Source: Chondrilla cf. caribensis (lineage: Eukaryota; Porifera; Demospongiae; Chondrillida; Chondrillidae). Taken from it: DNA of 64,000 nt. The stretch covers positions 5,898,897 to 5,962,896 of the forward strand of contig OZ026548.1 in assembly GCA_964020155.1 (NCBI GenBank). The letters are read 5' to 3'. Position numbers and translations under genes: made by a program. The notes beneath the pieces are model-generated. The model was not told the DNA's origin. It was given only the letters and a program-made list of their open reading frames with translations, and made no database searches. Positions 12,996-23,286 of the stretch are shown in pieces; within the stretch, counting starts at the first letter, position 1; each line of letters starts with the position of its first letter.

Positions 12996-13047
12996 CATCT
13001 TTGTGTGTTGCTCATAACCCTAGGTTTATGAGCAACATACAAAGATG
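12996..13047. repeat. 52-bp palindrome
   Basis: The 22-nt arm at 12996-13017 and its complement at 13026-13047 differ at one position. They are separated by the 8-nt centre ccctaggt, so the hairpin is nearly uninterrupted. Confidence 0.8.
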
Positions 13048-13066
13048 GGGAGTGTGTTCAGACGTA

Positions 13067-13241
13067 CAGTGGAACCTCTCTTTTAAGGACACTTTGGGAC
13101 CTTGATTTTAGTCCTTATTACAGAGGTGTCCTCAATTCAGAGGTCACTTAATACACTACAGTACTACACTGGGACACAGAATGGTGTCCTGATTGTAGAC
13201 TTTTCTGCAACTCAGAGGTTTGTAATAGAGGGGTTCCACTG
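13067..13241. mobile_element. 175-bp MITE, CAGTGGAACC terminal repeats
   Basis: The element runs from CAGTGGAACC to GGTTCCACTG and is flanked by TA on both sides, as expected for a Tc1/mariner- or pogo-type insertion. It has no coding capacity. A copy of the same length in the opposite orientation lies at 23545-23719. A truncated left end of the same family lies at 12973-12995. Confidence 0.8.
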
Positions 13242-13314
13242 TACTTAATATTTTCAATGCATAGAATACAGGTTGAACATGCTAAGACTGCATACGTACT
13301 AGCCATAATGACTA

Positions 13315-13475
13315 CAGTGATTACTTGTTGATCTGCCGCAATTCGTTTTCAGAGAATACGGTGGATTAGTGGGTTTGGCAGATTAACTGGATATTCATTG
13401 GTACTTGTACATTATATTGGTACTGGGAAATTGTGGTGGATTAGAACGTTGTGCGGATAAATGAGAATTCACCAT
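13315..13475. mobile_element. Diverged pogo-like MITE relic
   Basis: The left end, 'cagtgattacttgttgatc', and the right end, 'ataaatgagaattcacca', are imperfect inverted repeats containing the 'gaattctc.ttaatccgcca' signature seen at 56882-57039. Confidence 0.5.
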
Positions 13476-13648
13476 AGTTCATATACAAGCAAAGATGTAT
13501 TTTCTCAGAAATAATATACATTAAATATTACATTGTATGATACATGCAATGTATCCAGAACTCAATATAAAATAGATATTACAATGTTATTGATAAAATA
13601 GCTGAAATCAAGTTGTACGAAATGTAATTATTGAATAATACAAATTGC

Positions 13649-14294
13649 TCATTCATAAAATGCCCAATCTTGTGATGAAATGATACGGCTATAACACTCT
13701 GGTAGGTCTAGTGCTAGATTATCCAGGATGTCAACAAAATGCACAGGAAGTGGTGACGTAATCACTAGGGACTGCCCCTCAGTGTAGTTGGGCAGAACCA
13801 ATTGAATTGCATGTAGGTAGACCACGCCCTTGGAAAGGCGTCGTTTGAGGGTTGCATTGAACATTCGCAATCTCTCATTTCTTCTGAACTGTTGACTTCC
13901 GTACTTGTAGTCACCGGCAACGGGTGTATGTAAGCCCTCAGCCAAGTGGACCCGTATTTGGTGCTTGTAGCCAGTGAGGGGGCGTACCTCCAGTAGCGAA
14001 CACCTGGATCCAGACCTACTCAACACCTTGTACTCGGTTTTGGCTACCTTGGCTTTGGAATTGTAGGGGTGCGCCTTGCCTATCATATCCTGTGGATGGG
14101 GAAGACATGCAGGCATTTAGGAGGTTGGAACAGGCAGAGCTGAAAAGCCTAGAATTGAGACAAATGACTAAGATTTGGAGTAGGCAGGCTACATTTAAAA
14201 AGACGAATTGACACCACACAGACACACACACACACACACACATGTACACACACACACGCACACACACACACACGTACACACACACACACACACG

Positions 14295-14381
<87 letters not shown>

Positions 14382-15735
14382 TACCTCTGTTACTGTTTCC
14401 ACAAGATCATGGCACAAAACCCTCTTTGTCAAGAAGAGAATAATTAACTTTCCTCACAATTACCAAAACTGCAAAAAGGCATCAAACTCACTCGAAAGCT
14501 CTTCCTTTGTGACCCCGTGGTGGTGGAAGACACATTGGTCTCCATGATGGGTACACATACTGAACCTACACAGTGACAGAAGCACAGGGACAGAAGCACA
14601 GGGACAGAAGCACAGGATGAACACAAGGTTGAAACACGAGTGAATCTTTCAAATCACAATAGTGAGTGCGTCCGTGTATGAATGCAGTTTGAAGATGATG
14701 CAGTGGAGATGAAAAGAATTGCACATATGTACCTTCCTTCTTCTCTGGGGATCCGACAACAAGAGCTCTGCACGTTGGATTGCAACACCATAATCACATT
14801 TGCTGTATATAAGTAAAGGTTCTCTATCTCTGCATCCATCAAGAAAAGTACTTACAGGTATTTTTTGATCACTTTGTGTTGTGAGAACATTTCGGAAATC
14901 TTTCTTGCAGAAGATGAATTTCTTGTCAATAACAAAACTCCTGTACTATCCCTGGATCAATGGCAATATGCAGCGAAATAAGTACTACAATGGGATGGCA
15001 ATGGTGTCTAGGCAATAGTCTGGCCATAGTCCAGACAATGGTCTAAGTGTCAGTCTAGACATTGGTCTAGTGGCAGTCTAGACAATGGTCTGGTGGCAGT
15101 CTAGACAATGGTCTGGTGGCAGACTAGACAATGGTCCAGTCCAGCCAGTGGTCCAGTTTATAGACAGTGTACTAGAAGATATGTGTATTCACTTATCCAA
15201 CCGATGTGCCAGTGAGGGCAGTTCACTAGAGGGTGTTTTCTTCCAGTAATGGAGATAGTCCAATAAATTCAATTTTACTTTGGGACCACCTGCGTACATT
15301 GAGATAATATCAATGTGAATCATCATCTCTCTCGTTGACTACACACACATCTGACCCTGGACAGCATAGCCATTGGGTTTGTTGATAGCAACCAGGTGGT
15401 CTGAAGTTGATAGTTGTGAAAGAGAGAGAAAGAGAGCGAAGGTCAGCAAAACACGTACAATGCTTGTGTGAACACGTATAAGCTCTTTATCTTTATTCGT
15501 TAAAGGAGTATATCGTACGAATGGGTCACCTACCGTCTTCGAACAAGATCATTTCTTTGGCGACTGTTTTTGTCAGAGGGTTTGCCACTTTCAAAGTAGA
15601 AGGCTTTCGTCCTTTCTCCACGGATTCGGCTCTACCAGGTGAATGGACACGAGGTAGGAATTTCTTGTAGTGCCGAACAGCATCTATACGGAACAAACGC
15701 AAGCTAAAGCAGGACGCTCTGCTGAAACTATGCAT
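13649..15735 (-). CDS. RPUSD4: RPUSD4-like mitochondrial RNA pseudouridine synthase
   Basis: Enzymes of this RluA-type family isomerise uridine to pseudouridine; RPUSD4 acts on mitochondrial rRNA and tRNA. Seven exons join in phase: 15735-15534, 15400-15356, 15289-15193, 14951-14856, 14767-14733, 14565-14492 and 14089-13649. They give 329 residues, slightly shorter than the human protein. The amino end ([16 protein letters not shown]) is basic and hydroxylated like a mitochondrial presequence. Visible motifs are [12 protein letters not shown] (about 72-83), the catalytic HRLDK with Asp114, STGVLLL just after it, KKYLALVVG, and the carboxy-terminal [14 protein letters not shown]. The start was chosen for the presequence and lies 82 bp from the divergent start of the next gene. 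Splice sites are inferred from motif continuity. RPUSD3 is an alternative paralogue name, less likely because HRLDK is intact. Confidence 0.85.
14221..14379. repeat. (CA)n microsatellite, RPUSD4 last intron
   Basis: Interrupted CA tract with several 'acgtac' breaks. It reads as (GT)n on the sense strand of RPUSD4. Confidence 0.95.
15018..15142. repeat. ~23-bp minisatellite, RPUSD4 intron 3
   Basis: About five imperfect copies of a unit resembling 'gtctagacaatggtctggtgg' lie between exons 3 and 4 of RPUSD4. Confidence 0.75.
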
Positions 15736-15816
15736 GGAGCTCTTATTAGGGGGTTCCCCTTGGTAATAATAATATTCATAGCCGGTACCACCCATTGCTC
15801 TCTGGTTCGCGCAGCC
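15736..15816. promoter_or_regulatory. Shared 81-bp region between divergent start codons
   Basis: The initiator ATGs of the RPUSD4-like gene (15735, minus) and the PTB/WH2 gene (15817, plus) are separated by 81 bp. The two 5' leaders must therefore be very short or overlap, and the promoter is probably bidirectional. I see no clear TATA box. Confidence 0.5.
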
Positions 15817-17421
15817 ATGCCCAAGAAAACGACAAGAAACCAGGGACAAGGGAAAGGAAAAGGGTTTGGAAGATGGGTAAATGTGATTTAATTCGTTAGC
15901 ATACACTATGTTATCCTCGAGTGGCTAAGTTTAAGTATTCGTCCTTGTTTTTCCCTTTATCTGTCGTCTCCGCCCCCTTGCAGTTGGCAAGGAACAAGCA
16001 CGAAGTGTCTCCCCTGCCGGACTATATCGAGCCGCTGCAAGAGTCATTTAGGCGTGAGTTACCCCAATTACACCATCGTGTTGCATTGCTGTAGCACGGA
16101 AAACACTTGTCTTCGAATCCCTCCCCTGTTGCTTCGTCGTTCTCCAGCCATTGGAAAAGCCAACTCGAAGCTTCTTCAAGGTTCCCTGAGCTGGAAGATT
16201 AAAGTACGTCCTTATCGTGTTGTTCGTTTGTCGTAAGCGCACGACCTCGTTCCCCTCCGCTTTCCCCCTCTCCAGTACCTGGGCTGTATCACGAACATTA
16301 GCGATTGGCATGTTTTGGAGGACCGGACCGTGTTCATGGACCTCATTGACAGCTCTCAAGTCAGTTCTGGAGAGAAACTGACATCCTGATACACTATGAG
16401 TGGAATGTTAATCGTTTCTCGTATCCAGTGTGTTTTTCAGTGGAATGGGACTTTGACATAGCCACATGTCCTCTATGTACTGTACTATATAGCCACATGT
16501 CCTCTATGTACTGTACTACATGGCCACATGTCCTCTATGTACTGTACTACATAGCCACATGTCCTCTATGTACTGTACTACATGGCCACATGTCCTCTAT
16601 GTACTGTACTACATGGCCACATGTCCTCTATGTACTGTACTACATAGCCACATGTCCTCTATGTACTGTACTACATAGCCACATGTCCTCTATGTACTGT
16701 ACTATATAGCCACATGTCCTCTATGTACTGTACTATATAGCCACATGTCCTCTATGTACTGTACTATATAGCCACATGTCCTCTATGTACTGTACTACAT
16801 AGCCACATGTCCTCTATGTACTGTACTACATAGCCACATGTCCTCTATGTATAGTACTACATAGCCACATGTCCTCTATGTACTGTACTATATAGCCACA
16901 TGTCCTCTATGTACTGTACTACATAGCCACATGTCCTCTATGTATAGTACTACATAGCCACGTGTCCTCTATGTACTGTATTACATAGCCACATGTCCTC
17001 TATGTACTGTATTACATAGCCACATGTCCTCTGACTGTACCACCTAACTACACTGTGACTCATGCCTTGCAGATGGATGGTAGCATCAGCTGGTTCTCGA
17101 GTTCACAGAAGTTGTTGCATTTGTCTCCAATGTGGTTGCACATCACTGACAGCAAAAAGAAGGTACTGTACATGTACGCACACACAAGGTGTTGTTTCCC
17201 CTTGTGAAATACACTATGTTCATGTTGTTGTTGTTGTTGTTGTTGTTTACTTTTGTTACTTCCTGTGCAGATCTTGTATGCTCATGTTCCTGTGTCCAAG
17301 ATTGGAAGCCTGTCATATGCTGAGGACGAGGGTAAACACATTATTGGATTTAAAGTCTCCGACCCACTGAAGGAGAGATTTGTGTGTCATGTTATTGAGT
17401 GTGATAATGAGGTTAGTGCTC

Positions 17422-17474
<53 letters not shown>

Positions 17475-17482
17475 CGTACGTG

Positions 17483-17522
<40 letters not shown>

Positions 17523-17540
17523 CGTGCGTACGTGCATGTG

Positions 17541-17586
<46 letters not shown>

Positions 17587-19537
17587 CATGTGTGCACATG
17601 GCTGTGTGTGCTTACTTGATCTCAATTTTCCACAGTCTGTAGCTCGGCATATCTGTTCTATGATCAAGGACACATTCGAGATGTTGATGGCTCAGCTTCA
17701 GCAGTACCAGAAGGCAGGAGTGGATCCCGTCAGTGCTCGTATAGGTGGATCCATCAGCAGTGGATCCAAGCGTGGACTGGGAATTGTGGATGGGAGGAAA
17801 GGTATTCAGATTGAGTCTGCTTTCTTTGGAAAATTCTGTTGTCGTTACCACGTCCTGTTTGTAATTGTTTTTGTTATTGTTTGTTAAATTGACTGATACT
17901 AACATGTGGTAAGACAAACCTGGCATTGCTGTTGTTGCTGTTGTCTGTTGAATTGTCTGTGTTTGCTGTGTGGTTGTACCAGCAGGTAGTGTTGTTTTGT
18001 TTGTTGTTGTCTTTTGTTGTTTAAAGAACTGTCTAAATGGAGCTCATATTGGGCATATTTACTGTGTTGTTATTTAGATTCAACAGGAGAACAACAGCAG
18101 ATACCAGCAAAAGTGATAAAGAAACAGCCATCCAAAGCGGACAAACAAGAATACAAGGAACACCATCTAGAAGTGGGTGATTCCGATGGCAGTTCCAAGG
18201 AGGATGGGGAAGACCCACTCTCGGACATCTCCGATGTTTTTGACACTGTGACTCCGCCTCCTACCGCTGATGATGTTGCCAAGCAACCAAAGAAGGTCCT
18301 CAAGAAGGAAGATTCAAGAACAGCAGCCGATGCTTTGATAGACCAGCAGTTTGCCGGGTTGACAGACCACACAATGGACCTGGCAGACTGGCCACTGTTT
18401 GCAGTTAGTACCTGTTTGTTGTGTACATATCTCATGTGTTTGCTTGCTATCACTGCATCTATACATCTGTACACTGTCACCATGACTTGTACATCTGTAC
18501 ACTGTCACCACATTTTGTACATCTGTACACTGTCACCACATTTTGTACTTCTGTACACTGTCACCACAACTTGTACATCTGTATGCTGTCACCACATTTT
18601 GTACACTGTTACCACATTTTGTACATCTGTACACTGTCACCACATCTTGTACATCTGTATGCTGTCACCACATTTTGTACACTGTCACCACATTTTGTAC
18701 ATCTGTACACTGTCACCACATCTTTTACATTGTAGTCTCCTGAGAAGGAACCATCAGGAAGAAGATCAGGAAAACGTGATGGAAAGAAGAAAGAATTGTT
18801 TGAACCATTTGAGGACAAAGAAGCCAGTGACGATTCCAATATTGCTCCATCATCTTCCGATGAAGATGACTTCGTCCCAGCTGAGCAACAAGTGGAGACG
18901 CGAAAAGTCAGTCATCACGACAACATGATTGTGACACAGGACCTCCCCGATGTCAGTGAAGTGGAGGTCAACTTCAACATGGGCCTCTACAGTGGTGGGG
19001 GAGGGAAGGAGAGGAAGTCAGTCCTGACGGCAGACGTCTTCACTGACGAACCTCAACCAATGAATATTCCACAAGATCATTCCCCGAACCAGTCTCAATC
19101 ATCAGGTCCTCCCTCGCCTACACACATTCCACCATCACCACCCCCTTCACCCGAATTGGAGCCGGAATTGCCCATGGATCCACCAACTTCCAACGATATT
19201 CCTCCACCACCTCCCATAACAGAGGAGAGTGGAAATGTGCCCCCCCCACCTGATCCACCAGGGGATGTTCCCAAACCCCCTTCACAACCGGATCCCCGAA
19301 AGTCTCCTCCAATTGGCAAAAGAGATGCTCCAGGCAGACTGTCCACCAAAGCTTTTGAAACATTTCTGGACTCCACTCCCCCTGTCCTAGCACCTGTTGA
19401 GGACAAACAGGAAAAGAAGAAGAAAAAGAAGAAGAAGAAGAAACGGGTTGCTGTTGGTGAACCAAAGAAACCGTGGTCTGTCCTTATTCGTGTGGATGAT
19501 GAACCAACTGATAGGAAACATAAAGTGTTCTTGGATG

Positions 19538-19606
<69 letters not shown>

Positions 19607-20042
19607 TGTGTGTGTTGTGTGTGTGTTTGTCTGTGTAAATGATGCAGCCTGGTACCACCAAAGTGAGTATCTCTTATTCATATAGGTTCTTGCTGATATT
19701 GGAGAGATCCAGTATCGCCAGTTGAGAAGGGAGTGGCTTGCTTATCAGAAGAGGCAGATAGATGCTGTGGGGTTTGCTAAGAAAACCAAAATCATCTTTA
19801 GAGGAGAGAGGTGTGTGTGTGTGTGCGTGTACCACATACAAGTATTCATTATGTCCTACATACAATTGTACATATGGCAACAATACTGAGCTTATAATTC
19901 CATCTCTCCACTCTCAGAGAAAGGTTTAGAAAGGGAGCCAAAGTTTTGGTGGACTCTGATGATAGGGACCTTTATGTGGAAGCACTTGATCCTAACTATC
20001 AACCTGGTGTGTGTGTGTGTGCGTGTGTGTGTGTGTGTGTGC

Positions 20043-20090
<48 letters not shown>

Positions 20091-22680
20091 GAGAGAGAGA
20101 GAGGGAGGGAGGGAGGGAGAGAGGGAGGGAGAGAGAGATTTAGTCCAACCAGGCATATGTGTATGTGTTTGGAGGTGCACTTAACATTCAATCCTTGTTT
20201 GCATTTCAGTTCAGCCTACTTTCATTGAAGTTGAGGAAACCGAGGAGGAATCAGAAGAGGAAGAATCAGCAGTTTTGAAGCTGATCAAGAAATCAGAGCG
20301 CAAAATGGCTCCAAAGAAACCAACAGCACTGAAGTCGCCTACATCGTCTGTACCCTCAGCTCCAATGTTCACTCGGAAAGCTTCTGACACCACGCCCACC
20401 AGTCCTCCAGGACCAAAACTATCCTTTGGGTCCTCCCCCATACCTCCCCCTTCCACCGAAATTGTAAAAGGAGAGACAAACAACAGCTACAAAAAGGATG
20501 CCGACCTGGAGAAGCCGAAAGCCGGGCAGGTTAGCAACTTACTGGCTCAGCGACTGGCAGTGTTCCAGGCAGGAAGTTCGGTCAAAAGCGACCCACTGCC
20601 ACCGAAGGATGTCCAGCGACCACGTGGAAAGCTCAGGAACATCTCTAGTATATTCGACAAGGGCGGGGAAGAAGGTGGGTCATCGAGGGAGAGCAAGCAG
20701 CCACGTGGACAGGGTCGATTTGGAGATCCACGACAACAGAGAAGTGGGAGTGAGGATGAGGACCGCAGAGGTAAGCATCATCGGAGGAGCGATGATAGCG
20801 GTGATGATGACAGGAGGGGGAGGACACGTGGTGAACGAGACCATGGCAGACACCGTAGGCGTGATGATGACAGCGGTGACAATAAGAGTAGACGTCACAA
20901 AGACAGAGATGTTGATAGTGATAGCGATCACTCAAGACATCACAAGAAAGGCCGTCATCGCAAAAAATCGGAGGAAATTGATGGTAAAGATCGTGTGAAG
21001 AAGCAAAGAAATGAAGACAAGAGAGATGTCGGTAGATCAGTCACAAAGCAGCCAAGTAATTCTGCCATTGATGAGTCAACAGCTGCTACAGTTGATGTCT
21101 TGTCAAATTTCATCATGGGAGATGTCAGCCAGTTGATGGAGCCACTGGCTCCGCCCACCACCGACATACCCTTCGGCGGGGATGACCTGCTCCACAGTCT
21201 GGCAGTGCAGACTGGTTTGGTGGACCCCTCTCCTGACCAGTCCTTCAAAGCATTGGAAGACTTCCTGAGACTCCCACAGCAGACAACACAGCCCCAATCC
21301 CGTCCGCAATCCCGTCCTTCCAGTGTTGTACAGAGACATGCACGCAAGACATCCACCACTGGACAGGAGGAGAATGTTGTCATTCCACCGGAGGAACCTA
21401 AGACACTCATCGAAATTCCTCCCACACCTCCACCATTGCTGGACATGAACCAACAGTCTGTACTAGCCGAGAGCCCACCGGAACCACCTAAACCCCAAAC
21501 CATCCCTCTATCCCAAGAGCCTACCATCATTCAAGTAGACTTTGACGACACTGCGGTAACACACCCACCAGGGACCTACAATACGAGGGTTGTTGGCTCA
21601 GAAGTGACAATTGATGTTTTGGAACCACTTGCAACTCCACCCCCTCCTCCTCCAGGTCCTCCCCCACCTGTGGCCCCACCCCCTCCAGGTCCTCCCCCAC
21701 CTGTGGCTCCGCCCCCTCCTCCAAACACCAGTGCCACTGTCAACATGAAGACAAGAGCAGATGTAGAACAGGAAAGAGACCAGCTTCTTCAGGACATTAA
21801 AACCGGCAAGGACCTGAAGCACATTGGTGAAGGCAAACTGGAGAGAGGACAGACAGAACAGGAAGGAATGGAAAGAGATAACCTCTTACGCGACATCAAA
21901 GCTGGTAAGGCACTACGGCACCTAGACCAAGATAAACTGGAGAGGGAACACAAAGAAAAAATCAAAAGAGCAAAAATGGATTCCAGGGGAGATTTAGTGA
22001 AAGAAATAGAGAGTCATCAAGGAGGTCAAAGAAGGAAGCAATCTCCATCATCGTCCAATGATGACGGTGATGATTCCGGCACTCACCACAGAAGTAGACA
22101 CTCTTTGCAACGCCAGTCAAACAAAGAACAGAGTGAAACAGAAGAAAACGGGATAAACCGTGAAAGTTTGGAAGTTGAGAATGAACAAACACGTAAAGCT
22201 ATCAGGAAGAAGAGCAGTGAACCAGAAGAGGGGATCAACCCCCAAGATGAACCACAGGGCAGAAGAAGTGCAAGCAAATCAAGTTCCTCTATTGGGAGGG
22301 AAGGCCACCTACAGAACAGGCAGTCTCAGAAGGCTAGCAATCCCACGCCTCCCCAGATCACAGAGCCACCTCCTGTCACACTGGATGAAGACGAAGAAGA
22401 CCTACCGGATTGGAAGAAGAGACTTCTGTACCAGAAGAAGCTTCGTGCTACAGCTGAAATGAGAGCCCAAGAAGAAGCGGACAAGAAGAAGGAGGCAAGG
22501 TTTCAGGGCCTGCCTCCCTGGAAGGTGAAGCTGATGAAGAAGAAGGAGACGGAGAAGATAGCCAGGGAGGAGGAGGAGAGACAACGCAATGCGGCCCAAA
22601 GGGAGAAGATGGACAAGATTGCTTCCATGCCCGAGTGGAAGAGGAAGCTGTATTTGGCCAAGAATCCCGATGCTCTGTAG
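15817..22680 (+). CDS. PTB-domain, polyproline, tandem-WH2 protein, likely actin regulator
   Basis: Twelve exons join in phase: 15817-15876, 15984-16053, 16148-16203, 16276-16359, 17073-17162, 17271-17411, 17636-17801, 18078-18403, 18736-19539, 19686-19810, 19918-20006 and 20210-22680. They encode 1493 residues. Residues about 44-190 form a phosphotyrosine-binding/PID-like domain ([11 protein letters not shown] ... HIICMI-type helix). Acidic and proline-rich stretches follow (about 456-517), then a Lys run, a conserved-looking block (about 577-670), an Arg/Asp/His-rich region and a second polyproline run near 1147. Two WH2-like motifs follow: [18 protein letters not shown] (about 1190) and [18 protein letters not shown]. 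Three spaced P-x-W-K motifs close the protein ([24 protein letters not shown], about 1402, 1438 and 1477). WH2 motifs bind actin monomers and polyproline recruits profilin or SH3 partners. The P-W-K motifs recall phostensin/taperin-type actin binders (inference). I know no exact orthologue name. Confidence 0.8.
16457..17034 (+). repeat. 31-bp minisatellite, ~19 copies, PTB/WH2 intron 4
   Basis: The unit resembles 'cacatgtcctctatgtactg' plus 'tactacatagc', repeated head to tail with few substitutions. It fills nearly the whole intron between exons 4 and 5. Confidence 0.95.
17424..17584. repeat. (GT)n microsatellite, PTB/WH2 intron 6
   Basis: Long GT tract with 'gcgtgcgtacgtgcatg' interruptions. 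It begins 12 nt after the donor at 17412. Confidence 0.95.
18466..18728 (+). repeat. ~28-bp minisatellite, PTB/WH2 intron 8
   Basis: Imperfect copies of 'tgtacactgtcaccacattt' plus 'tgtacatc' occur in two alternating length variants. The 'gtcaccaca' core resembles the satellite stem, probably by chance. Confidence 0.9.
19540..19611. repeat. (GT)n microsatellite starting at a 5' splice site
   Basis: The GT tract begins exactly at the intron 9 donor of the PTB/WH2 gene, so the splice site is part of the repeat. Confidence 0.95.
20007..20140. repeat. (GT)n(GA)n composite microsatellite, PTB/WH2 intron 11
   Basis: The GT tract starts at the donor and passes into a GA and GGGA-rich tract. This makes a strongly polypurine sense strand just before the last coding exon. 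Confidence 0.95.
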
Positions 22681-22821
22681 ACCCCTGACCACCTCAACAG
22701 CACCAATATAGCCAGCTGCAGACTTCTGCCTAGTGTAACACACAGTATTACGTACATATACCTGTCTAATGTATATTAATTTGTATAAATTGTAATAGTA
22801 CTTTATGTAATGTGTACAGCA

Positions 22822-22855
<34 letters not shown>

Positions 22856-23286
22856 TGTAGTTAAATTGCTCTATCACATTATGAACATTATGCAATAGCA
22901 CTGACAAGCTGATCTGAAATCAGTTGTTTCAAATCTTACACTTTAGGAAAAATGGCTACCAACAGCTGCACATGTGGGACTCTTTCAAGCTCACCCTAAT
23001 AATAAATGCCCAAAATTTCGTGTTGAAAGTGTTCACATAAGTATATCACCCATCAAAGAGCTATTATAGGATATTATGGTGAGCCGCAGGTATAGTTAGT
23101 GACCAGTAAACATCATCTTTTGTTCACAATTGCAATGTAATATCGTACAGGAATTAATACACAAGGTATACACACGTACACATACACAGATTCACACACA
23201 CACACACAGACACAGAGACAGAGAGAGAGAGAGGGAGACACCTCAGAGAGGTGCAGACATTGATAAAATTAGGTCAGGTATTCCGG
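22681..23286. other. Convergent intergenic region with (ATT)n
   Basis: The tail-to-tail gap between the PTB/WH2 and SETD1 genes holds both 3' UTRs, an (ATT)n tract at about 22826-22855, an AATAAA near 23002, and a CA/GA tract at about 23190-23235. No gene is visible. Confidence 0.6.

Noticed and set aside
14149..14379. Cys/Val- and His/Thr-rich frames over CA and GT tracts (here and at all other dinucleotide repeats)
   Set aside because: Pure dinucleotide repeats have no stop codons in several frames. They are not coding.
20645..21530. Minus-strand frames opposite the last exon of the PTB/WH2 gene
   Set aside because: They are antisense shadows of an acidic, basic and proline-rich exon and have no independent support.
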